A stretch of 64,000 nt of DNA from Liolophura sinensis (Eukaryota; Mollusca; Polyplacophora; Chitonida; Chitonidae): the NCBI RefSeq assembly GCF_032854445.1, contig NC_088295.1, forward strand, positions 13,255,385-13,319,384. Direction: 5' to 3'. A program made the position numbers and the translations under genes. Positions 47,175 to 61,838 of this stretch are shown piece after piece (position 1 is the first letter of the stretch; every line of letters starts with the position of its first letter). Below the pieces are notes generated by a model. It ran no database searches. It saw nothing but the letters and a program-made list of their open reading frames with translations, and had not been told where the DNA came from.

Positions 47175-47418
47175 CTAGCCGATGTGCTGTGCTAGCGCCT
47201 TCCATCCGCGACCCCCATAATGCACATCTTTGTGACACAACTCGTAGAAAGCCAAACCGGCGGATGTTATCTTCCTCATGAATTTTCCCACGTATTCCCC
47301 TTCGACCTTCCGTTCAAGCCAATCCCATCTCCAGATGTTTTTCAACCCCTTGTCCACTGTACGCGCATCAAAATCTTTATCTGATCGATCCACGATACTC
47401 CGAGACGTTGCCGCCATT
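47175..47418 (-). pseudogene. Possible zinc-finger (BED-like) gene fragment
   Basis: A minus-strand frame begins ATGGCGGC, a start-site context common in housekeeping promoters (YY1-like). It runs MAATSRSIVDRSDK, NIWRWDWLERKVEG, KFMRKITSAG, CHKDVHYGGRGWKALAQH and stops at 47175. The W-x-W-L, RKI..G and C-x(n)-GxKAL..H spacing recalls BED-like or hAT-associated zinc-finger modules. After the stop, another frame keeps a basic QKAAKKAR segment, so the reading frame may be interrupted. Host-gene fragment and DNA-transposon remnant are both possible. Confidence 0.35.
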
Positions 47419-48039
47419 TTTGACCGGGCTGGCTCTGCTTCTGCCTTCGAATAATGGTATCTTGTTCCTGATTGGTTGAAACAGTTCGGCTTAATGGAAC
47501 ACATGATCTGACTGGACAATTACAAAATGTTACTACACAGAAAAAAAAAACGGAAAACATGTAAATTAATCGAAACTGAAGAAAGAAAAAGCGGAATTCC
47601 GCTAAAAAGCGGAAAAAAATCATGTCTGCAGGTTTTAAGTTGAAATATAACCTCTGACACTTTAAATTTAGCCTCGCCGTCACTGCATGTGCTCCATGTC
47701 AACCCAAAACACGAGGAGCACTCCATTAGTTCTGTCGCCATTGGACCAGCTGCACCTACACTGTACATGTAACGTCTTAAGGTTTACGCGGTTTTGACAA
47801 AATGATTTTTTCCGTGGTGTTAGCAGTGGTTGGTTATTGGTGGAAACCATTGTCATTCATGATCACTTACCCAACGTTTCAACTGAATTGTCGCAAGATG
47901 GGTTCAGTATTCTAGGGGTCTCTCATTACAGAGGATTGGCATTTCAGTTCATAAAGCCAGCAGACTTAATATTTCTATAGCCTATCTGGCATTCAAAGAA
48001 GAACTAAGTGGTGGTTAATGACAGAACACGCGTGAAAGT

Positions 48040-48063
48040 TTTATTTCATGTACGTGTTTTATT
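48040..48063 (-). promoter_or_regulatory. Two poly(A) signals of RPSA
   Basis: Minus-strand AATAAA at 48058-48063 and 48040-48045, 70-90 bases past the RPSA stop codon, giving the short 3' UTR usual for ribosomal protein genes. Confidence 0.65.
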
Positions 48064-48129
48064 TCAGACTTCATGTAACAACTTCACGTACAAAAATCCC
48101 CAGGTTACTGTATGTGGACAGTCAGTGGG

Positions 48130-51428
<3,299 letters not shown>

Positions 51429-51460
51429 CTTGCTGTTGATCAAAAAGTTACGGCGACCAA

Positions 51461-54025
51461 CCTGAAAGAGAGAAAAGAAATAATGTATGCCGTCAGAGAC
51501 AAGAATTCTGGGGGCCTCTTCCCCTATTTGTGGGTGAAGAATCCATGTATTCAGATCTACTATCAAACCCCACTCCCTGGGCAAGCCCTTGTGGTGTTAG
51601 CGAATATCTGAATTATTAATGTAGCACAATTTCTACACCCAATGGCCTGGATACGTGGCCAACAGGCTCTAGATTGTGCTGTGTCCAAAAAAATCTCAAT
51701 CACTAATCTATGTGCAAACATATTGATGGATTCTGGTGGGGATTTTGGTGGGGGGTGGTTAAAGGAAATCTTGGTTGCATGTACTGCAGTTGGTTTGGAG
51801 AAGTTGGAAACTTTTGAACATGTGCAAGATCTTTCAGCACACGAGGAGTCAGAACTACAATAAAAACACATTCGTCCTGTATAGAACTCAGTAACATGCT
51901 TCCAAATCCCTTACAAATATGCAGCCGCAACAGTCACTGAATTAACATACGTTAGTTGTACCATGCAATTTAGCCCATTTATCGCCACAGTGGTTATATG
52001 GGGAAAATATGATTTGGGAGCAAGCTTCCCAGTACGAGACTGCCATGGCGTTAGGTTTGACTCCAAACCAATGTCAGAGAGCACTCTATTTAAAAACTTG
52101 ATGCAGTTATCTGCCCTTGTCAAAAATGCTGAGGCTGTTCGTACAGCCAATTGCTTTGAGCATCACCAAGTAATCTCGGGCCCACACAGCCAATAATCAA
52201 TCGAAGTTGAGCTTGTGATAAATCAACAGACAAAAAGATAAAGGACATCAGTGTCTGTTGCCCAAAAATGCATTTCAAGGATGGTGCAAAGACAGCTGCC
52301 ATCCTTAGTCTGGATGACGTGGGCACCCAACTGTATTTAGCTACCCCTATGCAGCGCTAGCGATCGGCAAAGTTCACAAGAACGTCTACAGCATGGCTAG
52401 TCGGAGTGAATTGTGCGCCAGAGCCATTTCTCAAATGCAGAACATTTGTGAGAGGGCTCAAAAAGCGAGATATTATGGAATAACCACTCGTATACGCCAC
52501 GGAATGAGATAAAAATTGTCATAGGACCATGAAGCCGTCGTCTAATGTAATTCACTTGTCGGACTTTACTGATGACAAGATGGCGAAAGGCTTTGTTCCC
52601 ATATACCTAATTTGCTATGGATAGCTTCTCAGGTGTGAACAAGACCTTACCCAATATTGAAAGTTCACAGCCTATTTCTTGGCTAAAATGTCTGCAAACT
52701 CAAGTCCATGGGGACGTATTTAATGGGTGATTTTTTTTTAACACACGCTATGACAACCTGCCATGGCAACTGCGCTAGATTTCTAAATGGAGCGCGCTCT
52801 GACGTCAGAGTAATCTTGGACTAAGGCTTCGATCCTTAAGTGTTTTTTGCTTGAAGCAGCTTGCAGTTGTAGCAACAACCCGAGCTCAAGTGCAAGGTGC
52901 ATGGACAATCTTCCACCAGGGTAACATTTGCGACCTTGCAGGTGCGTCTAACTAATATTAATAAGTGAAGTATGCTAGTTGTATGCAGTAAAGAAAAAGA
53001 CTAGATAAAGTAACAGTACTGCCTGCACCTTGTTACTAATTCGTCTCTGATAGCCACTGTAGTTTTTGTTCTCGGTTTAATTTATCGCTGTTATAGAATA
53101 ACTTCCACCAGACAACTTCAACCTGGGATTAAGAGACGTCTCGTAATCCCTGATTCAACATGCAAATGATGCAGTGTTGTTGTTGTTATCAACACAAACT
53201 TGAATGAAAACACTGTTAACAGAAACGTATTTCGCAAAACATTACTCTAAACAAAACAAAAAACATGTTCTCTTCAACAACAGACATAGTGTGTCGAGAT
53301 GTAAATAAAGTCTCTCAGGCAAATCATTTTCCGAGTGATCGGAGCTACCAACGTGTGCTGATGCCAAATGGAGTTCCGACAGAAAAGGAAAGCGTCAGCA
53401 TGGGTAGGTGGGTTTTACGATTCTCAAGCAGGGGGTCCCCACTCAGTACGCATGAACGGAAAACAACATGTAACACGTGGGGTAGAATGTTTACTCGGAG
53501 TCAAGACAGTTTACTTGGCTGTCAAGAGAAAATGAAACTGTGGATATTATAAAAAAAAGTTTCCCAGTGAACCACCAGAATAGTGGATTGATGAACACTA
53601 GAACAACTGACAAGGCTCACTGACAGGTTCCATGGACAGTTTTAATAAACACTTCACGTGAGTTGGGTTAATGTGGTGTCAGAGACAGATACGTCAGGCT
53701 ATTGTGTATCTTCACAAACTTAATAGTAATATGTCCATTGACTCGTGATTAATACATCATTGCTACTTGTTACATTTTTATGTATCATAAAAGTTTTATT
53801 CTTAGAAGACAGTATATGTAGCGTAGGTGTGTCTAATTCGAATAAACTCAAACAGATTTTTATAATGTTGCATTATATAGGGCAGAGTGGTTTTCCAGGG
53901 AACATTTCCATTTTGATCTTTCAACAAATTGCTACAGTCAGCATATATTGATGAACACAGTTACTATAGACTGAAAATGACTGACTTATCTGATCTCTTA
54001 CAGATAGGTTTATATCCTTGATAGA
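51461..54025. other. RPSA/NTAN1 head-to-head intergenic region
   Basis: Holds the undetermined RPSA first exon and promoter (minus) and the NTAN1 5' end (plus; an acceptor CTCTTACAG ends at 54002, so NTAN1 probably has a 5' UTR intron). A perfect CRE, TGACGTCA, lies at 52800-52807 in a CG-bearing stretch. Open frames at 51642-51863 (+) and 51911-52326 (-) overlap in a GC-richer patch that may be a decayed element; I do not recognise them. Confidence 0.45.
52800..52807. promoter_or_regulatory. CRE/ATF palindrome TGACGTCA
   Basis: A perfect palindromic cAMP-response element lies in a GCGCGC-containing segment (52790-52810), within the interval that should contain the RPSA promoter. Chance occurrence cannot be excluded. 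Confidence 0.35.
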
Positions 54026-57000
54026 ATGCCTCTGGTAATAAATGGAAAGGTTTTGGGCAATTCACCTCTGTCTCTGGCCGAGTTTATGCAAGACTACCCC
54101 CATTTCAAGGTAATGGCTATATGAGACCTTGACAAGCATAATTTTTGGGTGATCAGAAGTTCCACTGCCATGGCAGTTGAGGACAAACAACTAGACTGGA
54201 AGTTGTAGAGAATACATGTATAAAGAACAGAAAGCATTGAATTTTGAAAATTGAAGCAGCCACTACCCAGTTCAGTATGTTCTGGCAATATCATCATGCT
54301 AAAAGAACCTTGAGCAGTTACAGTGAATGTACATACCACAGCCTTAAGAAATAAAAAAAAGAAGCAATGGAAACTAAATAGATGCAGTAGAAATTAATGT
54401 TAATCTGATATAAGTATTAACTGCATGGCTAATCCAGCTAAGGCATTGTTACTCAACATATTTTTTTTGTTCTTATTTTGCTGACTAAAATGGCAGTTAT
54501 TGCATGTCTTGTTACTTTTTTTACAGTTGCTGAATTTACCATTTCTGTGATTGTTTTAGGAGTCATCAAGTGAATTATGCTGTCAAAGTAAGAAGGAGAT
54601 TGGCCCTCTAAATTACTTTACATAGGACAAAGAGAGATGGGGGCTACAGCCCCTAAGGATGTAGGTACATAAGTTTGGGGGAGGAGTTATTACCTTCAGG
54701 GTGTGTCAAAATGTATAGCTGTGCACATGCCTGACAATGAATTTGGGCAGATGGCTTGCAGACCCATTTTATTTTGATCCAGGTGCCTCATACCACAGGT
54801 CATACAATACATGTGGGCTTATATGCATGTAACCCATTTTGTTCCAGAATTTGACTGTGCGAAGGCAACCTACCAAAAATGTTATCATTCCCCGATAATT
54901 GGTTCGGACTAGACAGATTTTCAGGTCTAGTGTGAACGTAGCCTCAGAAATGTGGGAAAAACTGGGAAAAACCAGATATGTCACTTATCAAGGTGTAATC
55001 CATGAAAACATTTAGTGGCAATATCCCTTGCATCAAAGGTATATAGACTATAGGTTAACTACTGGTAAACATGGATGATCATGCCTATTGATAACCCATG
55101 TACATGAATAAAAATGAGGTGTAACATTCAGTTATCTGTTTCACATTAAACCATATAATGTTGTCTTACTGAGAACTTCGGTATATGTAGTTAGGTGATA
55201 CTTCAAAACAGTTTAAATATATGCTATGTGGAATTGAGTGCATTGTGCTACATGTACATGCTACTGTAGTATGCTAAACTTTATGATTTTTATGGGTTAT
55301 ACATACAAGTTTATNNNNNNNNNNNNNNNNNNNNNNNNNNNNNNNNNNNNNNNNNNNNNNNNNNNNNNNNNNNNNNNNNNNNNNNNNNNNNNNNNNNNNN
55401 NNNNNNNNNNNNNNNNNNNNNNNNNNNNNNNNNNNNNNNNNNNNNNNNNNNNNNNNNNNNNNNNNNNNNNNNNNNNNNNNNNNNNNNNNNNNNNNNNNNN
55501 NNNNNNNNNNNNNNTTTTATGGGTTATACATACATGTTTATTCATGCTACTGAATGCTTGTTCTTATGTCAGCTAGAACTTCAAGTCATTTGGTTCCTTC
55601 TCCAGAATCACTACTTCTTCTCTCATGGCTGTTGTGAATGATATTTGTTACTTTTTGCCAATATAAGATGATTTAATGCGTCTTAAATTCGGCTATTGTG
55701 TAACCTCTTAGTTAAATGTTAATACATGGAGAGTGCATAATTATTTTCCAGATGTCATAAAAATTTTGGGGTCAGAAGATGCTACAACCTGTCATATTGT
55801 GATCTTGAGAAATAAAGGTAATCATGCTAATCACCATGGCATGGAGACTAGGCTCTAAAGTGTGTTTAAGCTATGATACAGGATTAGAAATTTTTCCCCC
55901 AGGTTTAGCAGAGAAAAGGACTAAATAGTTTAATGACACTACAATACCATTTCTGTTGTATCTTATACCATTGGTTTTGTCCAACACTTTTGTTGGTATA
56001 TACCTAAACCAGTGAAGTTCTGCATTTCCCGCCAATGAAGTCATCTCAGTTGGCTGCAAGCTGCTATTCAAGTCCTGAAGAATGTTATTGATTCAGTTGG
56101 TGTAGTCAAGAATATTACACTTTCACAACATTGCAGCACATTATGGTGGGAGGAACTAATGTGATGAGAATACACAGAAACACACTCCCAGAAATGTGTA
56201 AGGTTGCTCTCAACATTATTTCGGCCTGATCACTGTGGTATTTCCTTGTATCAGACTGCATGGGTCCAGTGCGGCATAGTTTGGAAAGTGCTGCCGATTG
56301 GATTTGACTTATTGGTGTTTAACACCATATTCAAGAATGTTTCACATGCATGATGAGGGTCAGGTCTTTTCATTGGTAGAGGAAATCGGACTAGAGTGAA
56401 AACACCACACTTTGGCAAGCAACTGGCAAACTTTCTCATATGTCATCTACATATATCTACCTGCAGAGCAAGCTCATGAACATGTGAAGTTGTTGGAAGA
56501 CAAGTGATCGCCAATAAACTTCATGTAACAACACCTGAATGTCTTTGTCTATTGCTTACTGCCGCCAAAGCCAATGGGTGTGCCATGGATATGGAGGAAT
56601 CTTGAACATTGTTATAGGAGGCTGGGATCGAACCGGCCAACATCTCGCATGTTAGGACAATGACACACCACCCAGCCATACTATACTGAAAATTTGCCTG
56701 ACCAGTGCTTGTCCTATTCCTATATGCTGAATGCCAATATGCCAAGGTCATCATTAAAGATATGTTCATTGCCAGTAACCCGACCAACCCTTAAAGAAAG
56801 GGACTTTTGATCTAATGTTTTATTGGGCATTTGATGGAATTTCTTGGGGTTCTCGATTTTCATTTCTTTAAAATCCATATTGTCATTTTATGATATTTTT
56901 ATACTCTTGCTCAGACTCTGGGGCTACCTGCCTGGCACACCTGGACGGCTGCAGCACAGAGACAGCTGTACAGGACATGGTCAGAACTGGTGGAGGAGCT

Positions 57001-60000
57001 GTCACCTGACCACAGTCAGGCCCGGTACATGTTTATACATTCTTAATATATGAATGCATTTTCTTATATATAATTCTTCCATTCTCATAAAGGATAGGAG
57101 TGTGAGCTTTGAAGCTTTACAGGAAAATATAATTTTTATGTCTGGGTTTAATGCTGTTAAATTTAGAAATATCAACAATTAATGTGGATATCCATATATT
57201 AAGTCTCATGATGAAGCTTGACATTTAGCATTGTAAATCTCTAACATTAAATATTCTGATATCTGTAGCTTAGCAAATAATTTAGCTGATTTATTTTACA
57301 GACTGGAGTTATCACTGATTGGAGGTTTCTTAGATGAACGAAAATCCTCAGAAGAACTATCCATTAGGTATTCTTGGTAATGTATTTTTACTCAAACCTC
57401 AGATGTAGGGGCCTACTGATCAGTGAGTCAGACAAAAGGGCAAATGTACTGATCTATGAATCTCAATAAGTATTCTGTAAGAGCCGACAGACAATGTGTA
57501 ATATTCATTTTAAAATTAGAATTGTTCATGTTGATGTTTTGGCATTGTGATGTTCCTTTATGCAGAAGTTATAATTCAATCATATTTGTTACATTCATGT
57601 CATTAGTTGAAAAAAATTGACATAGGCCTCAGCTGGAGTGCTCTGACAAAAATCAGCTTCATTTTAGCCTTGTTATCTCAGTTTTGTTTGGATTGCATTT
57701 AGTTTTCGTCTCTTATTTGAAGTGTACACACATTTCAGGTACATTCCAGAGCTTACCCCAGGAGATCCATCTCATGATAGAGCTTGTATCACAGGTATGG
57801 ACTAAGAATATTTCTGCTACAGTCTGTGTTTTTGGTAAAAGGTTAATAATTTTGCATTGAACTACTATTCAGAATGCATGTTAACAATGTTGTAAATCAC
57901 AATCAATTAAAGTGTTGTGATGTCCTGGTAAATATTCTTGTGTTGGATTGGTGGCTTCTCATTGGACAAGACTTTAACATGGTGGCACTGTGAAAAGTGT
58001 GAACATCATGAGATTTCTCATGTCTTCTCTCTCTCTTACGAAAGATGTTTACAAACTTGTCTTTACTCACAACTCACAAAGATGAACCATTTGAGATATA
58101 CTTTTCAAATTGGGAATGGAACTTGGAAACTTCTGAAATGTATCCATGCTGAAGGCTCTATTTCGTTATTGTTTTCATGTGGATTTTGTTTCAGATATGA
58201 ATACTGTGAAAAGAGATGGGATTTTCTGGCCAGTGATCTATGGAATTGGTATGCTTCAGTGCTAACACCTTCATTCAAACAATGGTCACCTGGCTGTATA
58301 TCAGATTGATACAAACACAGATTAGAGTGTGTTCTTGAGATAGGTTTTTTCATGTTTCATGCTTTGTAGATTTCAAAACTGGAACTGTTCATCCTTAATA
58401 TTAATGGACAAAATATAAAACTGTCAAGATTTCTCGGGTGCGGTACGTTAGATCATAGTGTCTATTTTTACCGACATCTCACTGGACATTTTAACATAGT
58501 TATCAGGCATGGTGGAGTGGGCATATTGTGCTGGTAAGTGAAATAGCTTACAATTCCAATGGTAGGTTCATTACTTTAGGCAGGTGTTTTTTCTCTCTTG
58601 GAATTCCAGTTTCCACAACGCGTGAAACTGACAGCTATGTTATAAGTGAAATATTCCTGCCTATGGCATTAAACACCAAACCTTCAATAAAACTGTCAGT
58701 TCTCCGTGTCCCATTTCCTTAAACATATGCTTTATTTCATATTTCTTTAAATGCACACTTTCTTCCGCGTATTTCAGCTGTTGATGTGAAGTCGGGTGAG
58801 ATTTTCTCAGCATCATTCCCTGACAAAGGCCCCGATCAGGCACTGCGATCCGCCCGGCATTTCAGTGGTGGAGATGAGGTCAGCATTTTGTGACTGCTAA
58901 TCATGGTTTATCTATGTAAATGTACCTCTGTTACATTTAAATACAGTGTTTTTTTTTTAGGTGCTGTTATTTCGAGTTGCATAGAGATCTTCCCAAAATT
59001 CATACAAATGTTGCTTATACCCCATTCTTAATGGCATAATTTAACTGGTTTAAATATGAAAATGGCTCTGAGAATGAATGCAAAGTGAGGCAATTTAATC
59101 TGGTTTACTTGTGCGTTACTGACTTTGCTTGAAGATAGATTGAGGGCTTGAGCAGGTTTATCTGTGCATGGTAACTGGATGTATTGTCCACTTACTGTAG
59201 AGGTCAGAAGGATGTTGATATTACCGAACATGCTTGACCGTGTAAATGGAAACATTCCTGAACTGTCTTAAAGTTGACAGTGTCATGGGCACTGGCCTCG
59301 ATTTAAGTTGGTTCAGATTTGATGAAGATTAAATTTTTGCTGCGTGAGTGTGGTACAAGTTTCAAGGTGTTTGAGTTTGAGATGCTTGATGTGGGCGTAG
59401 AATAGATTAAGAATTCGTCAAGACCTTAATATTCTTCTGTTGATTTCATGTGGTAATAGTACATGTATTTCTTTAGTCATTTAGTAGTTACCATATGAAA
59501 GTTATTTATTTATTTGATTGGTGTTTTATGCGTACTCAAGAATATTTCTCTTATACAACGGCGGCCAGTATTATGGCGAGAGAAAATCAGGCACAGCCCG
59601 TGGGAATCCATATGAAATAGTGATATGTTTTCTTATGCACACAATATTGCACAAACACAATTCATCATTTTCCACACACCCTGTACAGTTGCTTTAATTC
59701 TGATAGGTTGATAAACATAATGAGATACTAATTGTTGCAATATTTCCACTCAGGTCCTAAATATATACGACCCTCATACACATCAGCTGTTGATTGGTCC
59801 CTTTCACTATGATGTCATGGCCCATGTTGACAGATGGTGTAATGCACCAGATCACTTCATAAGAAAGGTAAGTCAATTTTTTAAAAAATTGTACATGGTT
59901 ATTTCTTACATACATGTAGTCAAAATTATTACATCTCAAAGTAGATTTGCTAAATTTTGTGTTGTTAAATAGTGTGAACAACACATACTTCTCAGAATAT

Positions 60001-60384
60001 TTTGCAGTCTTAATGCCATCAAAAGAGGTGTTTATGATGGACCCCTTGATAAGGTACCACAGTGTGCAGTGTAATAGGTATAAGAGTTTCTCTCTCTGCA
60101 TGGGAAGTATGTCAGCAAGTTCTAAGATTCTCTCTTTCAATAGAAATATTAGGCTTGAAATTGATGTTACTTTTGTAAAATATGTTCCTTAGTGTTTGTG
60201 GTGTGATTTGTTTCAGTATTTATCCACTTCTCCTGAACAAGAGCCAGAGGGTTTTGAGAGAAGTGTACGAGCAGCTTTAGTTCAAATCCGAGACTTCCCT
60301 GACCCTCTCAATAGTGTTTTCAAAGATGGCAAGCCCAGGGCTTATCAAAAGGAACACAATGGTTTATGGTCCTTAATTTCATAA
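54026..60384 (+). CDS. NTAN1: Protein N-terminal asparagine amidohydrolase, with frame slips in this assembly
   Basis: Ten exons are recognised: 54026-54109, 54560-54664, 55752-55817, 56915-57024, 57302-57376, 57739-57794, 58195-58248, 58778-58878, 59754-59867 and 60217-60384. NTAN1 deamidates N-terminal Asn to Asp, making a secondary destabilising residue for the N-degron pathway. Matches to the human protein, from memory: MPLVINGKVLG, KLLYIGQREMGATAPKD, ILGSEDATTCHIVILR (catalytic Cys codon 55790-55792), SGATCLAHLDG, LELSLIGGFLDE, WPVIYGIAVDVKSGEI, YLSTSPEQEPEGFE, ending GLWSLIS. All splice sites look normal and the exons total 933 bases (310 codons plus stop; human NTAN1 is 310). Yet the homologous frame changes by one base in four exons: near 54602-54606, near 56979-56981, near 57366-57369 and near the end of the exon at 57794. 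The net shift is zero. Exons seven to ten are clean. Consensus errors beside the gap, or a recent pseudogene, could explain this. Confidence 0.82.
55315..55514. other. Assembly gap of 200 Ns
   Basis: A run of exactly 200 Ns, probably a scaffolding gap of nominal size, inside an NTAN1 intron. Both flanks carry the same sequence, TTTTATGGGTTATACATACA. Confidence 0.98.
56300..56690 (-). repeat. tRNA-headed SINE, diverged
   Basis: Minus strand: the head GGCTGGGTGGTGTGTCATTG with a perfect B box, GGTTCGATCCC (revcomp near 56625-56640), and on the left a worn family A-like end (TTATTGGTGTTTAACACCAT reads as its reverse complement). The segment between is diverged. It lies in the NTAN1 intron before exon 56915-57024. 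Confidence 0.55.
58530..58692 (+). repeat. Degenerate SINE tail
   Basis: TATGTTATAAGTGAAATATT, CCTATGGCATTAAACACCAA and AATAAAA form a worn family A/C end; the head is not recognisable. Confidence 0.5.
59501..59613 (-). repeat. SINE family A, 5'-truncated
   Basis: Minus strand: (AAAT)n tail, AATCAAATAAATAAATAA and the 3' motif TTGAGTACGCATAAAACACC, then GGCCGCCGTTGTATAAG. The copy stops in the body. It is in an NTAN1 intron, antisense. Confidence 0.75.
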
Positions 60385-61838
60385 TTTGTACTCACTGTCC
60401 TGGTTATTTGTCCATGGTAACTCCATCATTCCATCTGTGAAGATCAGACACAATTGTGATACTGCTGTTCTGCATCTTGGTGCTACTTTTATCTTTACAT
60501 ACAATCAGATAATGATGTAGTTCTGTATGTGTGTATGTATAAATACCTGTATGTTTAGTTTAGAACATTGTGTCAAATTTGAACTCAAATGTAAGTGAAG
60601 ATACCAAATTGCAGAATGTTTTGGTTATTGCGTACCAAGTTATGCTATAAGTTGTTGTTTTTTCCCCTTTGTTTTCTGTCTTATAGTCAGATGACTCTTT
60701 ACCACTTATCTGTTAAAGAATACAAAGATTTAAACAGTTGATTTTAAACCTTCCCTTGTTGCCTGTGTTCCACACACAATATGGCATGCTTTAGCCATTC
60801 TGGTATTAACGCATCAACTGTACCATAACAAGAATCTTCTGGCAAATGACTTCAGACATATATTGCTATTCATTTATAAAAGAAAGTGATACGGTTTTTT
60901 CCCATTATTAACATATTGGTGGCCATGTTTCAGAATTATCTAGGCCTGTATATCACCTAGCACAGCTATAATAGTTTCAACAGAAAACACAGATGATGTG
61001 TGTTGTCTATCAAACAACTTGTACCACAGCTCTGAAGAGAGGAGGATTTAATGAAGTTGGGGAACACCAATACTGAATACTGCCAGCAATCAGTTTCTCA
61101 AACATTTTATTGAAATGATTTAGCTGTTGGAGAATCATTTGTTCCATTTCCAGAAGCAGGAGTGTGAAAAATGCATAAAACATGTGCAGGAAAATGTATC
61201 TTGAATGCTTGGATAACTATATTGTGTATTCGCTTTCAATTGGTCAATAAAAAAAATGATATACAGGATGAATGTGGAGCTGAACTGCTCAGTATAATCA
61301 TTGGGGCTGTTTCTTATATAAATAAGAACATCTCTAGAAGATGTGAATGGTGTTTAATCCACAGAAATAAAGACTGACTAACAATGAAATAAACAAATAT
61401 CCTCTTCAACTGACAGCCATCCAGTGTCATCATTCTCTTATTTTCTTTCACAATGTCATTCCACATTATCACCATTAGTAACCATAAGACACTAACAAAC
61501 AGGAACATGTATGTATAACCATGCTGTATGTAACCTGCTCAAAGTTCAGAGCTAATGGACATGTTTGATTATAAACATATACACTGAAACATAGTAAGTT
61601 ATCCAAAACATCCATATCTGTACAAACATATCAGTAACATGTCATAAATAGATAAGTTAGTACTTAATATTTGTTAACCTGATTTTCTTCTGGATTAAAC
61701 CTCCTCAGAGTTACATTAAACAAGTGTATAAGTTGCAACAAAAGTGGCTAATTTAAAGTTCATTATTTCCAATGTGTCCTCCACTATGTTTTGTTGTCAC
61801 TCACGATGCACCTCATGCTCTGCTAGGTCTGCTGCAAC
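60385..61838. other. NTAN1 3' UTR and flank
   Basis: AT-rich, no gene supported. AATAAA at 61246-61251, followed by an A-run, is a candidate poly(A) site about 860 bases after the stop codon; the A-run could be genomic only. Confidence 0.45.

Noticed and set aside
54588-55751. A missing NTAN1 exon inside the assembly gap
   Set aside because: The expected residues (LLYIGQREMGATAPKD) were found in the extended exon 54560-54664, so nothing needs to be in the gap.
56610-56690. A tRNA gene on the minus strand (perfect B box GGTTCGATCCC)
   Set aside because: The acceptor and anticodon stems do not fold as a tRNA by eye, and SINE-like sequence follows; it is treated as a SINE head.
57739-57794. 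NTAN1 exon read as YIPELTPGDPSHDRACIT
   Set aside because: This frame joins by phase to its neighbours, but the shifted frame (TFQSLPQEIHLMIELVSQ) matches the family far better, so frame slips were preferred.
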